A stretch of DNA of 33,096 bases from Onstottus_B arcticum. GTDB taxonomy: Bacteria; Acidobacteriota; Blastocatellia; UBA7656. Positions 7,632 through 14,862 of the stretch are shown piece after piece. Location: positions 1 to 33,096 of the forward strand of contig JBBPIE010000051.1 in the NCBI GenBank assembly GCA_038040485.1, in the 5' to 3' direction. A program made the translations under genes and the position numbers. Under the pieces are notes generated by a model. The model was not told where the DNA came from. It was given only the letters and a program-made list of their open reading frames with translations, and searched no databases. The stretch's first letter is position 1. Every line of letters starts with the position of its first letter.

Positions 7632-7696
7632 CTAGCACCATTCGATCGACAGCGTTCGGGCAGTAGCGCGGTTGGCACCGCGTACGTTCACGAGAC

Positions 7697-8857
7697 TCAA
7701 GAGAGCGCCCGCTCAATTCTGCCGGCCGCCGCCTCAAGCATCTTGTCTTCTCTTGCAAAGCACAGCCGCATGTAAACGTCCTCGTGTGGCTCATCCATAA
7801 ACGCGCTGCCCGGCACGCCAGCCACGCCAACCTCTTTGATAAGGAACTCGTTCAACTCACTGGCGTCATGAAACCGCTCGGGAATTCGTGCCCACGCGTA
7901 GAAGCTCGACCGCGACGGATAGACACTAAAGCCTGAACGCTCGAGCGCTCCGCCCAGGATGGTTCGCTTCTTCGCAAAGTCCGCACGCAACTGGTCGTAG
8001 TAACCGGGGTGAGCAAGCAGGACCCGCGAAAGTGCATGCTGAAGGGGAGTCGGGGTACAGACGTAGTAGATATTCCCCAGCGGCGCTAGCTTCCCCAACA
8101 GATGGCCCGGACCGTACGCATAGCCGAGTCTCCATCCGGACACCGCCCAGGACTTCGAAAACGAGCCGACGGTTATCGTGCGCTCGAAAGCTCCCGGCAA
8201 AGCCGCAACCGTCACGTGGTCCTCCGCGCTCAGGGTGAAGTGTTCGTACACTTCGTCGGAGACCAGCAACAAGTCGAACTCTTCCGCGCATCTGACAATC
8301 GCAGTCAGTTCGTCACGCGAGAAGACGCGTCCTGTTGGATTCGCGGGCGAGCAAATGATGATGGCCTTAAGAGGATGTTCGACCCGAGCCTTTCCCGCGC
8401 GGCAAACTCGTCGAAGCTCGTCCAGGTCGAGGGCAAGATCGTCACCGCGAAGCTTAACCACGTCGATGCGGGCGTCACAGGTCTCGAGGGTTTTCTTGTG
8501 ATATGGGTAGTAGGGCTCGAACACCACTGCAGCGGCGCCTCTTAGAAGAGCGTGCGCGAATGTCACCAGCCCGCCAGTCGCGCCAGGTGTGATTATCAAC
8601 TCGAGCGGGCGGCGGTCCGGATCGACGTTCACGCCGTTAAACATCCGCAGTTTGTCGGCTACTGCGCGGCGCAGTTCGTCGACGCCTTCAAAAAAACTGT
8701 AGTGGTTGAGACCGGAAGCGACCACCTCGTTCAGCGCTTCGACCAGCGCCGGGTGCAGCGCGACTTCGTTCTGACCCTGGACGAGATTTCCGTCGGGCGG
8801 AATCAATCTGGCGATTGCTCTTATGTCGGGCTGCGGCCGCTTCGTAATCGTCTGCAA
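7697..8857 (-). CDS. class I/II PLP-dependent aminotransferase
   Basis: A full-length fold-type I aminotransferase of 386 residues. It has the NPTG motif (N173), the pyridine-ring Asp in SDEVYEHF (D201), the Schiff-base Lys in SFSKSWAVSGWRLGYAY (K235) and the substrate-carboxylate Arg in YMRLCFA (R364). Together these fit the aspartate/aromatic aminotransferase subgroup acting in the cytosol. Two TTG codons could start it. The second (8857) is preferred because GGAGG lies 6 bases upstream, while the first at 8863 touches that site. The amino donor cannot be predicted. Confidence 0.88.
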   Translation of the reverse strand: MQTITKRPQPDIRAIARLIPPDGNLVQGQNEVALHPALVEALNEVVASGLNHYSFFEGVDELRRAVADKLRMFNGVNVDPDRRPLELIITPGATGGLVTFAHALLRGAAAVVFEPYYPYHKKTLETCDARIDVVKLRGDDLALDLDELRRVCRAGKARVEHPLKAIIICSPANPTGRVFSRDELTAIVRCAEEFDLLLVSDEVYEHFTLSAEDHVTVAALPGAFERTITVGSFSKSWAVSGWRLGYAYGPGHLLGKLAPLGNIYYVCTPTPLQHALSRVLLAHPGYYDQLRADFAKKRTILGGALERSGFSVYPSRSSFYAWARIPERFHDASELNEFLIKEVGVAGVPGSAFMDEPHEDVYMRLCFAREDKMLEAAAGRIERALS

Positions 8858-8990
8858 ATCCAACCTCCGCGGGCATCAACGCCTCGAAGACGTGATCAAA
8901 ATCGAACGAGAATCGTACGGGCCGATTGCGGCACTGTCAAGGAATCGTCACACGACGCGATCTCGTGTAGAAGCGGACCACGACGCCTGT

Positions 8991-9020
8991 TTGACAAGAC
9001 TGAGGACTGACTCCTAGAAT
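8991..9020 (+). promoter_or_regulatory. sigma-70-type promoter for the beta-barrel gene
   Basis: TTGACA (8991-8996), an 18-base spacer and TAGAAT (9015-9020). Transcription would start near 9027, only about 7 bases before the ATG at 9034, which implies a near-leaderless mRNA. Confidence 0.6.
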
Positions 9021-9033
9021 CGCGACACTAATT

Positions 9034-9930
9034 ATGAGCTTGGTGCATATCAAATCTGCGACTAGACAATTGGCAGTGTGCTGGCGTCGCCAGTCCGTGT
9101 CTGTGGTTTGTGTCTTCGCTCTGTTAGTCAGCGCGGAAGCTCAGCAGCGGCCGCTGCTCACCGAAGACGTCGACATCATCAAGCCGGGCGTTATCCGCAT
9201 CGAGACCGGAGTCGAGTTTCTCCAGAACCAAACGTTCCCGCTTTCCGGTTTGCGTGGAGATCTCACAAGGCTGGGCGACTCGAGGTTGAGCTTTGGACTT
9301 TCGTCAAACGTCGAGTTTCAGATCGAATGGACCGTTCGAGGTTTTCTGTCGATCGACCGGCGCGGGATTTCCGCGGTCCCCTTGAGTCTCGGAGCGAACC
9401 TCAAGGACACCAACGATGTCGGCGATGCGAAACTGTGGATGAAGATCAAGCTTCGGAACGAATCGCGAATCGCGCCGTCGGTGGGATTTCGCTTCGGAGT
9501 AGAGCTGCCAAACTCGAATCAATCTCGAGGGATCGGTACCAACACGACCAACTTCTATGGGATGGTCACTGCCGGGAAGCATGTTTTCGACAACAAGCTC
9601 AATCTGTTTGGGAACCTCGGGCTTGGCATCTTGACTTCGCCGTTGAGCGCGACGACCCAGAACGACGTGCTGCTTTATGGGCTTGCGGGGATTTACACAT
9701 TGAACGATCGGGTGAACCTGGTTGGCGAAGTGAATGGGTTTCACTCGACTCGCACGCGAGCGCCGCTTGGAACGGAAGACTTTGGGGAGGCGCGGCTTGG
9801 GGCTCAGATAAAGGCGCTCGGGTTGCGGTGGAATGCGGCTGGCATTTTTGGTGTGACGAAGCGCGCGCCCAAGACCGGATTCTCGATAGGACTCACCTAC
9901 GACTGGGACGCCTTCACTCCCGCGAAGTAG
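9034..9930 (+). CDS. outer-membrane beta-barrel protein (MetA-type transporter-like)
   Basis: A 298-residue exported protein. A long n-region is followed by a hydrophobic core (SVSVVCVFALLVSAEA) with probable cleavage before QQRPLLTEDVDI, around residue 37. The rest is alternating polar/hydrophobic beta strands with many Gly and aromatic turns (FRFGVELPNSNQSRG, TNFYGMVTAGKHVFDNKLNL). It ends on a strand, GFSIGLTYDWDAFTPAK. This pattern and the LLTEDVDIIKPGVIRIETG opening fit the outer-membrane family around the phenol-degradation meta-pathway protein. Substrate unknown. There is no visible Shine-Dalgarno sequence, consistent with a very short leader. Confidence 0.75.
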   Translation: MSLVHIKSATRQLAVCWRRQSVSVVCVFALLVSAEAQQRPLLTEDVDIIKPGVIRIETGVEFLQNQTFPLSGLRGDLTRLGDSRLSFGLSSNVEFQIEWTVRGFLSIDRRGISAVPLSLGANLKDTNDVGDAKLWMKIKLRNESRIAPSVGFRFGVELPNSNQSRGIGTNTTNFYGMVTAGKHVFDNKLNLFGNLGLGILTSPLSATTQNDVLLYGLAGIYTLNDRVNLVGEVNGFHSTRTRAPLGTEDFGEARLGAQIKALGLRWNAAGIFGVTKRAPKTGFSIGLTYDWDAFTPAK

Positions 9931-9948
9931 CATAGACTTTAGTCTGTG
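9931..9948. terminator. short hairpin between convergent genes
   Basis: CATAGACT/AGTCTGTG forms an 8-bp stem with one G-T pair and a 2-base loop directly after the beta-barrel gene stop. It may act as a bidirectional terminator or be a copy of a dispersed repeat. Confidence 0.4.
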
Positions 9949-10001
9949 TCCCGCCCTAGAACTCTATTCCAGCCAAAGATCCAAGACTATTCTTACGCCC
10001 G

Positions 10002-11558
10002 TCAAATCGGATAAATGATGATTCGTCTCACCGGGTCTTGTCCTTTGCTTTCGGACTGCAGCCCGCTGCGCTCGATGTAAAGGTGCTGCATTCTCCGCAC
10101 GTGGCGCGGCTGAGGAGAAAGCTCGACGGCTCGTCTACGCTCTACAACTTCTATCACCGCGTCTTCGACTTCCTGCATCGCGGCGTCTTCGGTCCCGGCT
10201 CTCGAGACAACGCCTAAGATTTCTCTCAAGAAGTTCTCCATCTGCGTGAGCGTGTTGCTTCTGACGATATGAACCTCGATGTTCTTGCCGCGCGCTTCTC
10301 GAAGCTTCTGCGATTGACGTTTGGCGTGCGACTTCAGCGTAAGCAGCACATCGGCCTCGCCCAGATCGTTTGTCACTGCCGCCTGTACTCCCAGGTCAAG
10401 AATCGCGCGCTCGAGCCGTTCACGGCTCAATGCGTATGGGTAAATCCGCAGCAGCTTGCCTCGCTGGCGGCCTTCGCGCCGCTGCCCGGATGAGTCGGCC
10501 TGGAGCGCAGGCGCAGTGGCGTGGGTGCCCACCGAGCCCGAGCGTGTGACCGTAAACTTGCCCTCCGCGTGCCGCTCCCGAAACTCCGTGCCCGGTAGAA
10601 AGCCTCTCAGCATCTGGTCCACCGCTTCAGCGACGTCGTGGTGAATCGCGAGCCGGTCCTTGTCTTGAATCTCGATCAGCACATCAAACGTCGGCGGGGC
10701 CTTTCGTTCGAGCACGGTCTTTTGTGTTCCTCGCCGGCGCGCTTCTTCGTCCGAGAGAGTGACTGGTTGTATTCCTCCGACGAGATCGGAGAGCGTCGGG
10801 TTGATCATCAAGTTCTCGAGCGTGTTCCCATGCACAGTGGCGATCAATTGCACTCCGCGTTCGGCGATCGTACGAGCTGCAAGCGCCTCTTGTGAGCTTC
10901 CGATCTCGTCGATGACGATCACTTCCGGCATGTGGTTCTCGACGGCTTCGATCATCACCTGATGCTGGTGCTCGGGTTCGGGCACTTGCATCCGGCGAGC
11001 CCGGCCGATACCGGGATGAGGCACGTCGCCATCGCCCGCAATCTCGTTTGAAGTGTCAACGACGATGACTCGCTTGGCGAGGTCGTCGGCCAGGACACGC
11101 GCCGCTTCTCTCAGGAGCGTGGTCTTTCCGACGCCGGGCCTGCCCATCAGCAGAATGCTCTTGCCGGACTCGACGATGTCTCTGATTATGTCGACCGTTC
11201 CGTAGATTGCGCGGCCCACGCGGCAGGTGAGTCCGACGATTTCGCCCAGGCGATTACGCATCGCTGAGATTCTGTGCAGTGTGCGCTCGATGCCGGCTCG
11301 GTTGTCGCGAGTAAACTGTCCGGCGCGGCTCGCGACGTACTTAAGATCTTCGTGGCTGACCAGCGAGTCGTTCAAGTAAACGGCTTCGCCGGGATAGCGG
11401 GCCTCGGGTTGCCGGCCCAGATCGAGCACAACTTCGATGAGCGATTCGATGTTGCCGCCGCGAGCAAGGGCTTCGCGAATCGGGGGCGGCAGGACGACCA
11501 ACAACAGATCAAGGTTGTCTGTGGACAGATGCTCGTGCCGGTTTAACCTGGTGACCAT
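10002..11558 (-). CDS. AAA ATPase with C-terminal R3H nucleic-acid-binding domain
   Basis: A 518-residue cytosolic protein of the Ycf45/SpoIIIAA-like R3H family. The P-loop GRPGVGKT (about 139-146) is followed by a Walker B motif, VIVIDEIGSSQEA (about 214-226), and an SNEIAGDG sensor-like segment. A central region holds the conserved KLLRIYPYALSRERLERAIL motif. The last ~35 residues contain an R3H domain (RRMQH, an Arg-x3-His pair) and end RRIIIYPI. The domain order and length match the family, which is annotated as single-stranded nucleic-acid-binding with unclear biology. The start is the ATG at 11558, with GGAG 5 bases upstream. A TTG just before it is less likely. Confidence 0.9.
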   Translation of the reverse strand: MVTRLNRHEHLSTDNLDLLLVVLPPPIREALARGGNIESLIEVVLDLGRQPEARYPGEAVYLNDSLVSHEDLKYVASRAGQFTRDNRAGIERTLHRISAMRNRLGEIVGLTCRVGRAIYGTVDIIRDIVESGKSILLMGRPGVGKTTLLREAARVLADDLAKRVIVVDTSNEIAGDGDVPHPGIGRARRMQVPEPEHQHQVMIEAVENHMPEVIVIDEIGSSQEALAARTIAERGVQLIATVHGNTLENLMINPTLSDLVGGIQPVTLSDEEARRRGTQKTVLERKAPPTFDVLIEIQDKDRLAIHHDVAEAVDQMLRGFLPGTEFRERHAEGKFTVTRSGSVGTHATAPALQADSSGQRREGRQRGKLLRIYPYALSRERLERAILDLGVQAAVTNDLGEADVLLTLKSHAKRQSQKLREARGKNIEVHIVRSNTLTQMENFLREILGVVSRAGTEDAAMQEVEDAVIEVVERRRAVELSPQPRHVRRMQHLYIERSGLQSESKGQDPVRRIIIYPI

Positions 11559-11664
11559 CAAGACTCCGAGACTAAGACTGAGGATGAGTATTCAGTCTAC
11601 TATGAACAGGAGGCTGGTGTCAGTCGCGAGGTTTGCGAGGAACAAATCGCATTGGCGCGGTGAC

Positions 11665-11945
11665 TTCAACCCGAGGCGCAACCCCGAAGCGGGTTGCATC
11701 TCTAAAGCCCAGGGTTGCCGTACTCGGCTACCCTGGGTGACATTGTCGCGCCGAGGTCGACTCTGTCGTTAGTGGCAAACCCTAAAAGGGGTTGCGGCGC
11801 CCGGTGGCCGTTCCACCCGCGCCCACACGTTGCGTGCTTAAGGCGCGAGGCGCAACCCCTTCGGGGTTGAAACCCTCGCGATCCTGCGGCCCAAGGTAGC
11901 CGAGTACGGCAACCTTGGGCTTCGAGATGCAATCCCTTTGGGATT
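11665..11945. repeat. composite palindromic intergenic repeat, locus 1
   Basis: This stretch is a mirror-like array: CAACCCC/GGGGTTG mini-palindromes, a 30-bp palindrome at 11708-11737 (arms CCCAGGG/CCCTGGG), more CAACCCCTTCGGGGTTG units, and a second 30-bp palindrome at 11890-11919 (arms CCCAAGGT/ACCTTGGG). The same set in the same order occurs at 29890-30160. The remaining gap 11559-12265 holds no convincing gene. Confidence 0.85.
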
Positions 11946-12265
11946 GGTCTTAAGCGACCAAGCTCGAGTGCGCTGACTGGAGTCCGCCGGACGCGCTCGC
12001 TACGGAGGTGATTTGCTCTTGCCCCGTCTTGGGACTTACTCTTGCCCGGCCTCAACGGAATAGTGATTGCCTCACAGTGGGCCGAATCAAAGTGGTTCGC
12101 TCAATCTACCCCCACGGTAATCACCTCGAATCTACAGCCAATAAGCCTCTAACGACTTGATGCTGAGCCTCCCGTCCGCACTCAGGCAGCGCATTGCTCA
12201 GGTAAGCGTCTGTCATAGTTTGTAACCATATGTTGCGACCAAAATGGTTTGTTAGTCGTTCAGGC

Positions 12266-12742
12266 ATGCAACGCGATCGCGGCTTCACGATGATCGAGGT
12301 CGCCGTAGTGCTGCTCGTCATCGCCGTCGTCGCTGCTTTCACAGTCCCGCAAATACTTGCCTACATGCGGAACTACCGGCTGGGCGTTGCGGCGCGAAAC
12401 GTTGCGACCGCAGTTCAGCGCGCGCGGTATCTTGCGACTTCGAACAACACGCGCGCGGGCATCTCGGTGCCGGAGCTTCAAAGAGTCGATATCGAACAAT
12501 ATGACGCTTTGGGCGAAGGCGTGCCCCAGAACAAAGGCCTCGTGCGCTTGCCCGAAGGAGTCACGATCGCTTCCGACGCGCCGCGGCAGATTTCGTTCGA
12601 CGGACGCGGCGTCGTGACGCCGATGCCAAGTGAGAGCGCGGTTATTCGAATCAATGGAGCGAATGGGTTCTATCAAGTCGTGACGATTTCGCCAACCGGT
12701 CAGGTCACGCTTTCCGAGACATTTCACGAAGGAAAGAGCTAA
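12266..12742 (+). CDS. GspH/FimT-type minor pseudopilin
   Basis: A 158-residue prepilin. MQRDRG is a short type III leader, followed by the processing site G|FTMIEVAVVLL. Glu lies at +5 of the mature protein and a ~20-residue hydrophobic helix (to about residue 30) is typical of class III pilins. The rest (NYRLGVAARNVATAVQRARY, then a beta-rich globular domain) matches FimT/GspH. The ATG at 12266 is preferred over 12230 because it gives the standard 6-residue leader. It is the first gene of a four-gene minor-pilin operon, and these proteins are thought to form the priming tip of the pilus or pseudopilus. Confidence 0.88.
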   Translation: MQRDRGFTMIEVAVVLLVIAVVAAFTVPQILAYMRNYRLGVAARNVATAVQRARYLATSNNTRAGISVPELQRVDIEQYDALGEGVPQNKGLVRLPEGVTIASDAPRQISFDGRGVVTPMPSESAVIRINGANGFYQVVTISPTGQVTLSETFHEGKS

Positions 12743-12803
12743 CCAAATTGAAGGTAGGGAATCCCCTATTGTGAGCGAGCGGTCCTCGAGCGGAGAGAAG
12801 AAG

Positions 12804-13442
12804 ATGACGTTTCTAACTAACGCGATCAACATCGATATGAGAGCCGGGTCAAACGAGAAAGGCTTCACACTGGTGGAAGCCATGATCTCGATGCTTGTTA
12901 CGGTCGTTGGCTTGGTGAGCCTCGCCGGGATGTTCACCGTCGCGATGAAGACCAACGCGAGTTCGCGCAACTTCACAACGGCTACTACCTTCGCACAAGA
13001 CAAGCTCGAACAGCTTGGCGCGATCTCGTTTCAGCGGCTCGTTGATCCAGGCAAGATGGCGCCGAATCCCAAAGCTCACGGGACCGATGACGCTTACGTA
13101 GCCGGAAACATCGAGGCCGACGCGTTTGGCCCGGATGGTTCCTATTATTTCGACAAGATCATTCTTGCGGGTCGCGACGACGTCGAACCTGAAGGCACGG
13201 TGACAGTAGTTCGACCTGACGGCACAGCTGAGACCCGGCGTCCTGATGGGACGATTTCGGCAGGGAATCCGTTCGGCGAGGAGCGAGTCTCTTACTCGCG
13301 CAGGTGGGTGATCGTGTCGAGCAACGAAGAGAATCCGGCTGACCGCCGGCTGACGATCGCCGTGCGCGTCAAGAGCGAGAATGCTACGACTGGCAAATCG
13401 CCGGAGCTCGTGGACCTCTACACAGTGATCAGCAATCAGTAA
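12804..13442 (+). CDS. PilV-like minor prepilin
   Basis: A 212-residue prepilin with the processing site KG|FTLVEAMISMLVTVVGLVSL and Glu at +5. The leader is longer than usual (about 27 residues, MTFLTNAINIDMRAGSNEKG), which some PilV-like proteins tolerate. The ATG at 12804 has GGAG 8 bases upstream, so the GTG at 12771 is rejected. The globular part holds TTATTFAQDKLEQLGAISFQ, the usual PilV segment following the N-terminal helix. It follows the FimT gene by about 60 bp and precedes the PilW gene. Confidence 0.83.
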   Translation: MTFLTNAINIDMRAGSNEKGFTLVEAMISMLVTVVGLVSLAGMFTVAMKTNASSRNFTTATTFAQDKLEQLGAISFQRLVDPGKMAPNPKAHGTDDAYVAGNIEADAFGPDGSYYFDKIILAGRDDVEPEGTVTVVRPDGTAETRRPDGTISAGNPFGEERVSYSRRWVIVSSNEENPADRRLTIAVRVKSENATTGKSPELVDLYTVISNQ

Positions 13443-13497
13443 GCGAATTTGGAGTCGTTGCGGTGCAACAGTGAAAACGAAGCGGGGAGACAAACCG

Positions 13498-14742
13498 ATG
13501 AAACCAACCGAGAGAGTTCGAGCCGAACAAGCCGAAAAGCTAGAGCGAGGCTTCACCCTGACCGAGTTGATGATCGCCATGATGGTGTTCACCGTGATCA
13601 TCGGGTCGGTCGTCGCGTTGTTGGGCAAGAGCCAGACGATCTTTCGCGCGGAGCAAGGCGTTTCTGAGATGGACCAGAACGCGCGCCTGCTCATGGACTT
13701 TCTTACTCGCGACATCCAGCAGTCTAAAGAGAACAGTCTCGGGCTGGGCCCAAGGTTCCGCTCGATCTATTCTTTTGACGGTCCAGAGGGGAAGACCGAC
13801 GAGATCACGATAGTCTCGTCGGACACAGAATCGAAGCTTCCGTCAGCGTCGCTTCCGTTCATTCCGGCCTCGGCGAAGAGTTTTTCGGCCGGCGATCATT
13901 ACGTGGAGATCGTGCCCTACAGCGCGGCTCGCGTCGATCCACACACGGTAATCAAAGCGCTGGCCCCGAATGAAGACTTGATTGTCAGCACCGTGCTTCA
14001 GGACGGCTCGGTGCAGTTCGATTTCATCAAGATTACGGGCGCGACGCTAACTCCCGAAGGCGCGATCGGTCTGAGCTTCAATACGGTCGAGCCGCGCGGC
14101 GTTCAACCCGAAGTCCCATTCGGATCGACCTACGAAAACGGCGCGTTCACGATGCGGCCAGTCACGATCAAGCGTTACTTCGTGGACCGCAAGACTGACA
14201 AAGAGCATCCGTTGTTTGCGCTTTCGATAAACGACGGACCCGCGATCTCGATCGCCCGCAATGTGGTTGCGTTTCAGCTTCGCTATCTTGAAGTGAAGGA
14301 CGGCGAACTCGATGGCTCATGGGTCAAGCAGCAAAACATATCGAGGGAATACAAGACTTCGGCGCTTGAAGTGACGATGACTGCGCGCACAGAACTGAAG
14401 AACGATCCGAAAGCTGAGCGGCTTGTGACGCTTGCGAGCGTGATACGGCCTCGGCTTGTGCCGGGCGGCGGGTTTGGGTCTGCGCCGGGCGGCGGCACCA
14501 GTTCGCCGGGGTTGCCGGGGGACGGCGGTTTCGGCGGCGACGGCAATGGCGGTGGCTTGGGAGGAGGCGGCGGAGGCAGCGGATCCGGAGACGGAAACGG
14601 CTTTGGCGGTGGTTCGGCGGGCGGCCAGGGAGGCTACGACAGCGACGGTTCACCCTTGTCGGGCGGCGACGGGTATAACTATCGGACCAGACGCATCGGT
14701 AAGAAACCACGCTTAGGCGAGCGGCTCAATCCGAGGCCTTAG
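13498..14742 (+). CDS. PilW/GspJ-like minor prepilin with Gly-rich tail
   Basis: A 414-residue prepilin. The leader ends KLERG|FTLTELMIAMMVF, with Glu at +5, and is followed by EMDQNARLLMDFLTRDIQQS, the PilW/GspJ signature. The large globular domain is typical. Unusual is a C-terminal segment of about 70 residues made almost only of Gly, Ser, Asp and Asn (GGGFGSAPGGGT ... GGGLGGGGGGSGSGDG), then a basic end (RTRRIGKKPRLGERLNPRP). The ATG at 13498 has GGGGAG about 8 bases upstream. A GTG start at 13471 would add 9 residues. A palindromic repeat separates it from the next gene. Confidence 0.85.
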   Translation: MKPTERVRAEQAEKLERGFTLTELMIAMMVFTVIIGSVVALLGKSQTIFRAEQGVSEMDQNARLLMDFLTRDIQQSKENSLGLGPRFRSIYSFDGPEGKTDEITIVSSDTESKLPSASLPFIPASAKSFSAGDHYVEIVPYSAARVDPHTVIKALAPNEDLIVSTVLQDGSVQFDFIKITGATLTPEGAIGLSFNTVEPRGVQPEVPFGSTYENGAFTMRPVTIKRYFVDRKTDKEHPLFALSINDGPAISIARNVVAFQLRYLEVKDGELDGSWVKQQNISREYKTSALEVTMTARTELKNDPKAERLVTLASVIRPRLVPGGGFGSAPGGGTSSPGLPGDGGFGGDGNGGGLGGGGGGSGSGDGNGFGGGSAGGQGGYDSDGSPLSGGDGYNYRTRRIGKKPRLGERLNPRP

Positions 14743-14751
14743 CGAGACCCT

Positions 14752-14824
14752 GGGAGCGCAGGCATCTCTGCCTGCTCTGCTTGGGGTTGCGCGAGGAGAG
14801 GCAGGCAGGGATGCCTGCGCTCCC
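14752..14824. repeat. dispersed palindromic element, copy 2
   Basis: Arms GGGAGCGCAGGCATC (from 14752) and its inverted partner ending GATGCCTGCGCTCCC at 14824 match copy 1 at 6223-6307. It is inserted between the third and fourth genes of the minor-pilin operon, just upstream of an AGGAGG ribosome-binding site. Confidence 0.88.
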
Positions 14825-14862
14825 AGGGGACCAATGGTTTGTGACTTCAGGAGGTGTGGGTG

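Noticed and set aside
9304..9933. 209-codon minus-strand open frame opposite the beta-barrel gene
   Set aside because: The plus-strand frame has a signal peptide, beta pattern and promoter. This one is a codon-bias shadow.
12260..13003. 247-codon minus-strand open frame across the pilin genes
   Set aside because: It is opposite two well-supported prepilin genes, has no ribosome-binding site and no recognisable protein features.
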